DNA of 64,000 nucleotides, from positions 131,905-195,904 of the forward strand of contig BCHH01000004.1 in NCBI GenBank assembly GCA_001599595.1, in the 5' to 3' direction. The translations under genes were made by a program, and so were the position numbers. Every line of letters begins with the position of its first letter. Within the stretch, counting starts at the first letter, position 1. This DNA comes from Beverwykella pulmonaria. Taxonomy: Eukaryota; Ascomycota; Dothideomycetes; Pleosporales; Melanommataceae. Below are positions 33,527-42,714 of the stretch, one piece after another. The notes under the pieces are model-generated. The model ran no database searches. It saw only the letters and a list, made by a program, of their open reading frames with translations, and was not told where the DNA came from.

Positions 33527-33974
33527 GATGCTTGGGTTGTGTATTTTAGAGAGTTACTCAACCACAGAGATTTTTCCCTGCATAAGGAAGCTTACAACCG
33601 CTTTCCTTACTTACGTTGCGGCATTATTATTTTGAAAAAATTTGTTGTAGCAAGAAAAAACATTCTTGTAAGTACTGAACAGTAGTCACATATCTATGCT
33701 CAAAGAAATGATGTGACAATAGAATGAATTGACTATCGATATAGAAGGGAGAAATCCCATTAGATAGAGAAGAGACAATCGCAAAGACCAAGCCAGCCAT
33801 ACTTGTACCGTTGACATACTACATATTCGTACATCTAATGAGAACAACTAATCTGCGTCTAAGAAGATCTCTACTAAGGCGTAAAAGGGGGGCTAGCGGA
33901 TACAGCCGTATTGATTAGGGCAAAGCTGATCCTCTTACTTTCTGCCTTCACAGGTATGCCACCTGTGCAGCCCT
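33527..33974. other. 3' flank of RVT gene
   Basis: AT-rich with no supported gene. It lies between the hAT element and the RVT stop codon. Confidence 0.5.
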
Positions 33975-36674
33975 CTAGCCTTGCCAGCGAACCTTCTCGC
34001 TCTTCAAGACATCAACCAGGCCAACAGGAAGCAGGTCGCGGTCTCCTAGCTGCAATCCTTGGCCACCAAAGCGCTGCTTCAAATCCCCAGCATAAAGGTT
34101 AAAGATCCACCGCCAATACGGTGTCTCCTTGATGTTACTACCAGCCAGCGCGTCGACGACATTCACTGAGCTCTCTATCCACTCCTCGGGCGGACACTCG
34201 AGAAGATTCGTGTATGCTGTTCGAAGATGAACCGAGACCTCTTCTCTATACCTTGTGAACTCGGCAAAGCTCATGAAGGGTTCATCGGCCTCGGTTTCCA
34301 TCCCAGATTCGGCGCTGGCTGAGGGAGCGTACCTCATTCTTTTTGCCGGCCTGGATTCACCAGACTCCCACGACTCTTTCTGACGCTGGTACTGTTCCTG
34401 CTCCTCCTCAAATGCCCGCTCAATGCGCTCACCCGCATTTCTAAAAGACTTCTTGTACGTTGCGAAGGCGCTGATGAGCGGATTGCGCAATCCAAGACCA
34501 CCAAGCTCCACCGGAAAGTAAAAGAAGCCATCGGGTACAGTGTCATCAGTACCAAACCGCTCTTTGAGCATAAGGCGCAGGTGATCCGTCACGTTTGCTG
34601 TGCCTGTGACTGCAAATAGGCTGCGTTGTATGTGTTCAAATGTTGCGATGACCATGTCATTGTGTTGACGGCCGAGGCAGTTTGCTGGTTGTCCGAAATT
34701 GGTCGAAAAGAAGCGGCTGACGTAGCTATTCCATGCTTGAACCCAGGCCATGACACTGCGACACGCTCCAAGTTGCCGGCGTAGCTCCTCGATGTGCTCG
34801 TCTACTTGGGCGCGGTCAATGATCCAGCGACCAGCCTCTGGCTCCAATACCAAGAAGCCCCATTTGATCTTGCCCTGTGGCAGTGCGGGCGCAAGGGGTC
34901 GAGCCTTTTCCTTGTTCGCAACGATCAGAGCTGCTCCAGTCTTGTCGTCATTGAGTTGCAGACCCAAGACAGCGGCAAATTCCTGTATGGCATTCCAGGC
35001 TTGAATGCACGTTGATTCTTGTCCCCAAAACCACAAGTCATCGTGGAAGCGATAAATGTTGGCGCCCTGTGTCCGCCTATTGACCGCAAAATCAAGGCAG
35101 AAGAGCACTGCTTCACTGAGGGCATCACTGAGGATGTGGGACATGGGGATGCCGCATTTGCGGACTTGAACCTCACCCCCTGGGCCGTCCTGCGCAAAAA
35201 CCACAGGAGACTCAAGGAACTTCTTGAAAAAGCGCAACCACTTTCCAGGAACACCAAAGAATTTGAGCACTGCAAAAATGGTGTCATGAGGCAGCGAAGG
35301 CCCAAACCATTTGAAGTCCGATTGAAGGACGAGAAATTCGCCGTAGACTTTCGTATTAAGCAGGAGCTCGGTCGTTAACAGACGCAGCATGGACTGCTTC
35401 GTTTCCAAGAGCGAGTTCAACGATGCACGGCGACTTATATTCTGACCCTCGGTACTATAGTCGCGATAGTCCTCAAATGCATCGTTCGGCAACTGCGTCA
35501 TGAAGTAGTCCTTCTGGTACTTCTCGCGCCTATGATTGCGGACTGTGGCAACATTGCGTGTGCTTCGGGGGAAGAAGTGTTCCCGGCGGTCACGCGCCTT
35601 TTTGCTCATCGATTGATACGGCGTCTGGAGCCATGCACCAGAGTGGTAAAAGGTAGTGAAGGCCTTCTTGAGGGCAACAGCCCACGTTGTCCCGATAAAG
35701 TGCAGAAGAATTGCTTGGTGAGTTTCCTCGTCCATATAAACTCGGTACTTCCCGTTAAGTTGTCGCCTCATATGGAGCGGTACTGGAGATGGGTCCCACT
35801 GCCACGTATCGAGCCCATCCAGATCCATGTTCAGCACATCCACCAGCTCCGTCAACACGGCCGGCTGGTTTTCGAGATCAGCAAGCGCCTCCCGCTTCTT
35901 ACCTACGAGGAGATCTGATTGAATCACGCCCCGGATGCATGATTTAAGCATATCAACCGTGAAGTGATGCTCATATTGCCACTGATGAATCTTGGGCCCG
36001 TCTTTCCGCTTTGGCGCCTGCAGATCCGACTTGAAGTCCATGACATGCTTCATTGAGTCTCGCAGATTTTGGAGAGGCGACTTTTTGATCTTTTTTGCTT
36101 GCAACGTGGTGCCAAATATGTCATTTAGATAGGCCTCGATTTTGCCTTGGTCCACCTTCTTCTCAGTAAATGCATAATTCTCCCATTCCTGGCGCTGCTC
36201 GTGCATCTCCTTACGGCCCAAGGCATCAAAGCCGTCGCTCATTTCGGCATCTGAGTCACTGCCTGAAGGACTGCCACTCGAAGTTGCGGGGACGGGGTTG
36301 GGGTGTTTGATCCATTCAATGACGAGGGCTCCGAACAAGGCTGCATACTCGTACTTGACGCTGGCAATGTCCAATTCGTGCTCAAGCTTCGCTTGCCAGT
36401 CACGAAGAAGAGTGGCCGAAACTGAGGGGTCGTGCTTTGCTTGGTGAACAAAGCGTTCCAAATTGGCCAAGGAAAGGTCGGACGACTTGGGTGTGATGCC
36501 ATGGAGCTCGAAGCCTTCGAGTAAAGCTTCAATTTTGAGTCTGGGATCAGGCGCCGAAGCCACCTTGGCAAGGATTGACTTCTTGTCCGCCTCGAAATTT
36601 TGGCGGTTGGCAGCAAGTCTGTTTAGTTTACGCTCCGTGACGTGATGAAGCGTCGAAAGAGCAGGTGTTGCCAT
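33975..36674 (-). CDS. rvt: RVT, reverse transcriptase-related cellular gene
   Basis: This is an intronless reading frame of 899 residues from ATG (MATPALSTLHHVTERKLNRL); five upstream in-frame codons start only at TTG. The RT core lies centrally: motif A around Asp453 (VLQSDFKWFGPSLPHD), motif B CGIPMSHILSDALSEAVLF (507-525), motif C FHDDLWFWG with Asp545/Asp546, motif D LQLNDDKTGA with Lys578, and motif E IKWGFLVL (603-610). Long N- and C-terminal domains, a basic linker and no integrase, RNase H, endonuclease or flanking LTRs match the rvt family, single-copy domesticated RTs kept in many fungi and some other lineages. The known Neurospora homologue polymerises nucleotides, but its biological role is unsettled. 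All catalytic aspartates are present and no stop or frameshift is seen, so it should be active. The family call comes from the HDDLWFWG motif and architecture. Confidence 0.88.
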   Translation of the reverse strand: MATPALSTLHHVTERKLNRLAANRQNFEADKKSILAKVASAPDPRLKIEALLEGFELHGITPKSSDLSLANLERFVHQAKHDPSVSATLLRDWQAKLEHELDIASVKYEYAALFGALVIEWIKHPNPVPATSSGSPSGSDSDAEMSDGFDALGRKEMHEQRQEWENYAFTEKKVDQGKIEAYLNDIFGTTLQAKKIKKSPLQNLRDSMKHVMDFKSDLQAPKRKDGPKIHQWQYEHHFTVDMLKSCIRGVIQSDLLVGKKREALADLENQPAVLTELVDVLNMDLDGLDTWQWDPSPVPLHMRRQLNGKYRVYMDEETHQAILLHFIGTTWAVALKKAFTTFYHSGAWLQTPYQSMSKKARDRREHFFPRSTRNVATVRNHRREKYQKDYFMTQLPNDAFEDYRDYSTEGQNISRRASLNSLLETKQSMLRLLTTELLLNTKVYGEFLVLQSDFKWFGPSLPHDTIFAVLKFFGVPGKWLRFFKKFLESPVVFAQDGPGGEVQVRKCGIPMSHILSDALSEAVLFCLDFAVNRRTQGANIYRFHDDLWFWGQESTCIQAWNAIQEFAAVLGLQLNDDKTGAALIVANKEKARPLAPALPQGKIKWGFLVLEPEAGRWIIDRAQVDEHIEELRRQLGACRSVMAWVQAWNSYVSRFFSTNFGQPANCLGRQHNDMVIATFEHIQRSLFAVTGTANVTDHLRLMLKERFGTDDTVPDGFFYFPVELGGLGLRNPLISAFATYKKSFRNAGERIERAFEEEQEQYQRQKESWESGESRPAKRMRYAPSASAESGMETEADEPFMSFAEFTRYREEVSVHLRTAYTNLLECPPEEWIESSVNVVDALAGSNIKETPYWRWIFNLYAGDLKQRFGGQGLQLGDRDLLPVGLVDVLKSEKVRWQG

Positions 36675-37158
36675 CTTATCGCGTGTCAAGTGCTGGAATG
36701 CCGACGAGTAATTGCTGAATGGAAAAGACTTGGAAAATCTGTCGGCACCTTTGATGGCGGGACACCGAGTCCAGATATGCAGTTTAGGTGAGAGGATGAG
36801 GTGTAGAGGCGAGGCCTGAACAGCGCCGACATTGCAACGCCATGGACAGTCCTCATATATGTTTTGGCGCCTTGATGGATGCTTCCAGGCAGCATGTCAC
36901 GTGTACGCCCTAGCATTTGACAAAGGGCTGAAGGGCGTTGGAATTGGTATGATGGAAAAAGGGCAGAAGGGAAAGAAGTTTGTTGGTGGTGGTTGCCTGC
37001 TCTCGTCCACATCTGTGCTAGCCTTTTCCTATTCCTGTTAGCGCATGATTCCATATACTCCATCTCGTTGCTCTTAGCTTTTTAAGCCTGAATGGCATGT
37101 AGAGAGCTTGCAGGAAATTTTTCATTCATTTTCTTCATTCTTCATAGCAACATTACAA
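36675..37158. other. Intergenic between RVT start and GH76 stop
   Basis: This is promoter sequence for RVT on the reverse strand. A poly-purine stretch lies at 36950-36985. No gene supported. Confidence 0.5.
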
Positions 37159-38361
37159 TTAACCCTCCCACCACACCCTCCCAGCCACACTCCTCTTGAT
37201 CCCCCTGACCCTCCTTGTACTCTTCAACGCCCCAATCATCCCCTGCGCCGCCACAGCCTCCCCCCTCGCCCTAACGGCCGCATCCATTATCTCTAAATCG
37301 TTGAATTGATCCATGACTCCCAACGCTGCAGACCATGTACTCTGCACCTTCGCTGCATTCGTTCCCATTATTCCCGAAATGGTTGCTTGTACATCCGGCA
37401 AGATCGCAGCAGACGCGCCCATCCACCGCGCCAACGCGCCTTTAAACGACACTTGATCCGTGTTGCACGTCCCTTGGTCCGCACACGCTGCCTCGAACAA
37501 TGCGCCATCTCTTAAAAAGGTGCGTTGCGCAGAGGCGACAAGACCTTGCGTCCGCGCGATCCAAGTCGCATCCCCGGTGTGACTGGCCATGACTGCGCTC
37601 CCGTGCAAGAAGACTCCAACGTTATAGCTCCACTGGTCATGATTAACATCTATGCACCCGTTATCACCCTTCGTATCATCCGTGCCATCATACACATTAA
37701 AGTCGGCATCGATTAATCCTACACTCTCGACCCACGCATAACTCTTCTCCGCCCAAGAAAGCGCATCAGCGTCGTTGGTGAGTTTGGCGAGGCGAGCCGC
37801 CAGCTGGAAGAAGAGGCCGTTTGCAATGGAGGACTTGTAATGGTATCCGTCTGTTCCGTCGCCGACGTTGATTTTCCACTTCATGCCGCCGTTGCATTTG
37901 GTTGTGTCCCAACGTGCCTTTTGCTCGTTGAAGACGTTTTGTGCCAGAGCGAGATACGAGGGCGCACCCGCGGGGACTGCGGCACCAATTTCCGCAGCAG
38001 TGAGTGCCGCGAGCGCCCACCATGCTTGATCATCGTTTCCTGTAGCATCGGGGGTCATGAAGTCGTTGGTTGCTGTGGCTTGATTCAGCAGTGTGCCTGT
38101 CAAAAGGTTTTGATATTGCTCGTCTCCTGTCGCCAAGCCATAATTCAGAAGAGCGTCGATTGATGAACCAGATTCCCACCACCAATATGGCTGGGGCAGA
38201 AGAGCGAGGCTTGGATTTGGGTATGTTGCTTTCAGTGCAGCAGCTATCTGGGCTGCGGAGGCAACCATGGATGCTGTTGTGGGAACATCTTCGGCAAAAA
38301 CGGACTGAGTATTGGGATAGAATGCTGCTATCGCAGCGGCGAGGTATGGCGGCAGGCGCAT
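37159..38361 (-). CDS. GH76 family alpha-1,6-mannanase (Dfg5/Dcw1-like)
   Basis: A single exon of 400 residues starts at MRLPPYLAAAIAAF, a signal peptide that probably ends near VFAEDV. Family landmarks are PYWWWESGSSIDALLNYGLA (58-77), the catalytic Asp-Asp of GNDDQAWWALAALTAAE (Asp110/Asp111), CNGGMKWKI, YKSSIANGLFFQLAARLA, HDQWSYNVGVFLHGSAVM and FKGALARWMG. The enzymes act on alpha-1,6-mannan; Dfg5/Dcw1 members help attach GPI proteins to the wall. The C-terminus has no clear GPI signal (it ends RVWWEG), so the protein may be secreted. An upstream TTG-initiated extension was rejected in favour of the ATG. Confidence 0.9.
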   Translation of the reverse strand: MRLPPYLAAAIAAFYPNTQSVFAEDVPTTASMVASAAQIAAALKATYPNPSLALLPQPYWWWESGSSIDALLNYGLATGDEQYQNLLTGTLLNQATATNDFMTPDATGNDDQAWWALAALTAAEIGAAVPAGAPSYLALAQNVFNEQKARWDTTKCNGGMKWKINVGDGTDGYHYKSSIANGLFFQLAARLAKLTNDADALSWAEKSYAWVESVGLIDADFNVYDGTDDTKGDNGCIDVNHDQWSYNVGVFLHGSAVMASHTGDATWIARTQGLVASAQRTFLRDGALFEAACADQGTCNTDQVSFKGALARWMGASAAILPDVQATISGIMGTNAAKVQSTWSAALGVMDQFNDLEIMDAAVRARGEAVAAQGMIGALKSTRRVRGIKRSVAGRVWWEG

Positions 38362-38934
38362 TTTAAAGAGCGTGGTGGGATGGATCAAATATGGTTGGGT
38401 GTAGGTGCGCTCAGCGAATGACTAGAAGACAACAATAGGCTCAATGAAGCAGGTAGGCTCTGAGAGTATATCAAAAGAATGACGGCAATTATAAAAACGA
38501 AATTATACAACTCGCAAAGAGAGAAATTGAAAAGAATGACAAGACAGACAAAAGGGGAGTGATGCTCGTCCCCGAATATAAGAAGCCCATATCAGCGCTC
38601 AACAGGACCTCTTTGCCCCAATCTACTCGAGAATTAGCATAAATAGATTTGATCCACTCTTCAAACATTTTGCCATGAGAACGCAGTGTTCATCGCGTTG
38701 CTCATCTCGTGCCTGCGAATTGATGGTGTTGATTCGAAACGACAGGGGGTAAGTTCAGGGGAAGGGTGTACTCGCCGCCACAACCCTGCACTTCCTGAAA
38801 CCATGACGAAGGATATTCAGCGACCGTCATTGGCCCGCGTAAAGAAAAGTCCCATGTCGTCAGTTGTGGAATTAGATTGTATCCTTATCTGCCCGCATAA
38901 TCAAGAGTCCTGCAGCCGTCGATCATCGAATTAG
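38362..38934. other. Intergenic, upstream of GH76
   Basis: Promoter-side sequence. An 82-codon ORF at 38686 has no domain and is probably chance. Confidence 0.45.
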
Positions 38935-39475
38935 AAAGGACAACGTCGACGCCCCATTTTCGAACGCATCGCACAATCTGTCTGTGGGTAATTCCCAAAA
39001 CTGATCAGCATTCATGCCGAAATCTCCCACAAGGTAAACAGCTCCCTGTAATAACTCGCCATATTCGCTAGGTATCGATCACCCATCTCCAAGCCCTGTT
39101 GAAGAAGAATTCGGTGTCTTCAGGGGTACTTGCATTTTGGCGGGCCGGAACAACCTCAGAAACGTTTAACCTATTGACGAGTTTAACGATGCCGTTACGG
39201 AAAATCCTCCTGAAATTAACAATGACTTGCTGTAGGTATTCAGCTACCCGTGAACTTGGGTGCCGAAGTCTTTGACGGTGGTTGGAGTTCCATCGCTGTT
39301 TTCAACTAGATAGTCAGGCGCGCGATATCAATCCTCCTCTAGGACATAATCGAAGTTCCCTCTTTCCTCACAATCCCTGTTGCGGATCTCCACACGGCTC
39401 AGCGATGGTTGAGCAACAGAGTCAGACGCAATGAGATGGGAGAAGAAGGAATTGTGCTCCACAGTACCTTTTGTC
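38935..39475 (-). pseudogene. Degraded reading frame, unknown fungal protein
   Basis: The reverse strand keeps long stop-poor stretches in shifting frames: HLIASDSVAQPSLSRVEIRN, ERGNFDYVLEED, NSDGTPTTVKDFGTQVHG, then LEMGDRYLANMASYYRELFT and LWEISA before TGA. A single-base loss separates EFFFNR from the last part, and TGA/TAG codons replace likely Arg/Gln codons. It looks like a decayed conserved protein; I cannot name the family. Confidence 0.5.
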
Positions 39476-40285
39476 CGGGCTATCGTCGTCCTAGAATGTC
39501 TTGCAAATCACCAAACACGTTCCACTACAGGATAAAAAGAGGCCCTTCCTGACACGTTCTGGCTTGGTGTTTGCTAGAAGATTCAATATAGTTTTGTTTG
39601 CAGTGGCTCATTCTAGATTAAGAGCGGAAACAGATATTGACGCGTAGTACAGCCTAGAGAAGTGGCGCGGTGGGGCGGTTGCTATATAAAGTGACACAGG
39701 TGTGATATAGGATACGGTGTATTTAAATATGCCCACTCCTCCTACTATCCTCCCACGTGCCTCCCTTGCCCGCTTCTTTCTCCTCAACTCTTCCCTATCC
39801 GCACTCCATACAACCATTTGCCTTTCGGCTTCGGCACATGCATGATTTCCAAATACGCTTTCACTGCCTCCATATGACTTAATCTGTAGTTCAAAGGGTT
39901 TAAACACGTCTCTAGTGTGTTGAATGGGAGGCAGCGGCCGATATGCGCCACATCCCGGAGGTACATTCGAAGCGCTCCTTCGTTTTCGGAGTCACTGTTT
40001 TCGTAGCCGTTGCAGTAACCGGGAATTTACGCTTGCGCTTAACGGTGGTGAGGTCTGAATGCATGATGTTTGTACAGCAGAGTCGGTTCCCGCTTGACAT
40101 GCTTCCGGTCTTCGGATCATTCTAGCTAGTGAGTGACTGCGAGTATATATGCTTGATGAGAGCTTATATAATATAACACTCATGCCACACGTGATAGGAT
40201 AGCCGTGTTGGCTGACAAAGTTCGACTTGTTGAAGTGTTAGGTACGGTTGAACTTGCTTTGTGTAGAGACCATGTCTAAATATCA
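39476..40285. other. Mostly non-coding; possible small reverse-strand ORFs
   Basis: Two overlapping reverse-strand ORFs occur. One is 40100-39912, rich in Lys/Thr; the other is 39966-39784, containing LPFNTLETCLNPLNYRLSHM. They might be exons of one small protein, but no clean splice junction was found. Confidence 0.3.
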
Positions 40286-40414
40286 TGTAAGCCCAGGACA
40301 CCATAATGTCACGTGGATATGCCACTGACTAATCAGTCCGTTATATATATCAGCTGTACATACTTCACATACAATACACATCTTGATACCTTTTCCTCCA
40401 CACTTCAGCTTACA
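40286..40414 (-). mobile_element. Solo LTR, short family, with 5-bp target duplication
   Basis: On the plus strand it reads TGTAAGCCCAGGACACCATA through to CTTCAGCTTACA. TATCA stands on both sides (40281-40285 and 40415-40419). It is 129 bp long, the reverse-orientation sibling of 7114-7244. It is the only repeat in the otherwise gene-dense right half. Confidence 0.92.
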
Positions 40415-40735
40415 TATCATATATAAATCCTGACACGGAAAGTAGAATGAAAGTTCATCACGAACAAGCCGGCCATATACGGAAATGGGCCTTTTCAGCA
40501 TGAGCGAAGATAAGACGAACTCGTTCTCCAAAAGGTCACCGTATCCGCTAAATGGATTCCACCTTGGAACTAGATGGCGGTAGACGACCGGAGAGATAAG
40601 ATTATATAGTCAAGAGGGCACATGTAATCATTGATAGAAACTCTAGATCTGGGTCTATTCTATATTCATGTCTATACTCAACGCCCACCAAAGTGCCAAC
40701 TTCCCTGACACCTGCTCGCTCACTTCTCTACCACC

Positions 40736-42305
40736 CTACTTCGCTTCCCCATTGACTTTTCTCTCGCCCATGAAACCCTCGGCCAACTCCACCAATCCAT
40801 CATACAAAGCCTTCAAATACTTCTCCTCGGCATTTTCCGTCGCGCTGACGACTCTGATTGCATACACGCCATCCAGCACTCCACTCGTGAGGAAGAATTC
40901 GCCCTTACGGTTCACCGCCTCATACACCTCCTTCGTAAGTGCATTCCCAGCCAACAAGTCCTGCGCTTCCGTAGCACCCTCCACCTTCTTAGAATTCACA
41001 ACGAACGTGGTGAGGCCAAACGCTGGGCCGGTGACCACAGTGAAGATATCTTCTCTTGATTTGAGGAGGCTGTGGAAGTACTCTCCCAACTTGATGTGAT
41101 TGCGGATGAACTTTCTGAGGCCATTGACACCATAAGTCCTCAGCACAAACCAGACCTTCAAACTCCTGAACCTGCGTCCAAGCGGAATCTGCCAGTCTCT
41201 ATAATCTGTCACCAACCCGCCTTCCGAGAACTCGTTGCGCAAGTAGCTCGGCACGATACTAAACGTATCGATCAGATCCTTCCGCCTTTTAATGTAAAAC
41301 GCAGAGCAGTCAAAGTTGACAAGCAGCCACTTGTGCAGATTGAAGTTGAAGGAGTCGAACGCTTCTATCGGTTTGCACAGATGCTGGTACTCGGGGCAGA
41401 CGAGCGCGGAGCCCGCGTATGCCGCGTCGACGTGGATCCAGATATCTGGAAACTCCTTCACAAGCTCGGCGATGCCGGTGAGATCGTCGATGGCGCATGT
41501 GGCTGTCGAGCCGAGGGTGGCAGTGTAGTAGAATGGCTCTAGACCCTTTGCCCTACATTCCTCGATTGTCTTCCGTAGCGCTGCGGCAGTGACAGCGAAG
41601 CCGGCGGATTGGGGAGCGGGCACAGCGCGGAAACGGGTGCCGGCAATGATGGCGGCTTTCTGTGTGGACGAGTGAGCATGTTCGGAGCCCAGAGCCACGA
41701 GTTTCCCGCGCATTTCAGCCATCTTGTCGAGCTTTTCTTCGCCTTCGGGCATGTCGGCGAGACGGCGGCGGAGGATGCGCTCACGTGCTGCGACGACGGC
41801 GGTCACCACGACTTCACTCGCCGTCCCCTGAATGATGCCGCCTCCTTCTCCATGACTGAGATAGCAATCTGGCAAGTTGATTAATTTAGCCACCCAATCC
41901 ATGACAATAGTCTCCAGTTCCGTAACGGCGGGCGAGCATATCCAGTTGAACGCCGCAGCGTTGAACGCGCCGGAGTACATGTCGCCGAGCATGCCAGGAA
42001 ACGAGCCATTGCAAGGGTAGAAGGCCATGAATTTGGGAGACTGCCAGTGCGTGAGCCCCGGCATGATGACACGATCGATGTCGGACTGGATGGTGCTCCA
42101 TTCTTCGCCCTCTTCTGGCGCGGAGTTTGGAAGCAGCGGGCGCAGGTAGCCGGGGGAGATGGAGGGGAGGACATTTCGTTCAGCTATCGTGTCGTGGTAT
42201 TTGATGACTGGGACGCCTCAGTTTTAGTTCAAGTTGAAAAGATGGGGCTCATGTACTGTCTTCAATGGCAGTGTGGGCTGCTTCTCGAAATTGTGAAGAA
42301 TCCAT
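40736..42305 (-). CDS. Pyridoxal-phosphate aromatic-L-amino-acid decarboxylase
   Basis: There are two exons, 42305-42257 and 42207-40736 (49-bp GT-AG intron), giving 506 residues. The start is MDSSQFREAAHTAIEDIIKY; the family's N-terminal SPGYLRPLLPNSAPEEGEEW follows. Then come LTHWQSPKFMAFYPCNGSFP, GGGIIQGTASEVVVTAVVAA (phosphate-binding), EHAHSS, WIHVDAAYAGSALVCPEY with the PLP-pyridine aspartate, and FNFNLHKWLLVNFDCSAFYI, where Lys309 would form the Schiff base. Group II decarboxylases act on tryptophan, tyrosine, DOPA or related substrates. The exact substrate cannot be read from the sequence. The gene is complete. Confidence 0.93.
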
Positions 42306-42714
42306 TGGTGCGGGGTATAAGTGCTCGAACGGAAAGAAGTCTATTTTTTTGGGCACGTTTCTGAGAATTGAATTGTAGTGAAGAAAGATCGGATGCCTAA
42401 GGAAGATCAATTGAGGTGAGATTTGGGGAATGATGTTGATGTATGATGTTGGTAGTGGCGCTCTAATTCCGCACTACTACTCGTTTGAGATTAGTGTAAC
42501 TCCGAGCGGAATTGCGGGCACACAAATTCTTCTCCGGACTGATCCCTCCGGACTGATTGTCGTACAATTCGAAGGGCATCGGTAGGGCGTGCAGGGGGGG
42601 GGAAGGTGGTAGACGTATTGTAATCTTGACATCCTGTTCTATCTATGGACACACTTACGCGACAGATACGTCTCCTGCTCACACATGCTTGCTAAGAGGA
42701 ATAGAATGATGAGC
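42306..42714. other. Intergenic
   Basis: This is the promoter of the decarboxylase (reverse strand) and the 3' side of bre2. A G-run occurs at 42594-42601. Confidence 0.5.

Noticed and set aside
36675..36689. N-terminal extension of RVT (MTRDK)
   Set aside because: The first codon is TTG, not ATG; the natural start is the ATG at 36674.
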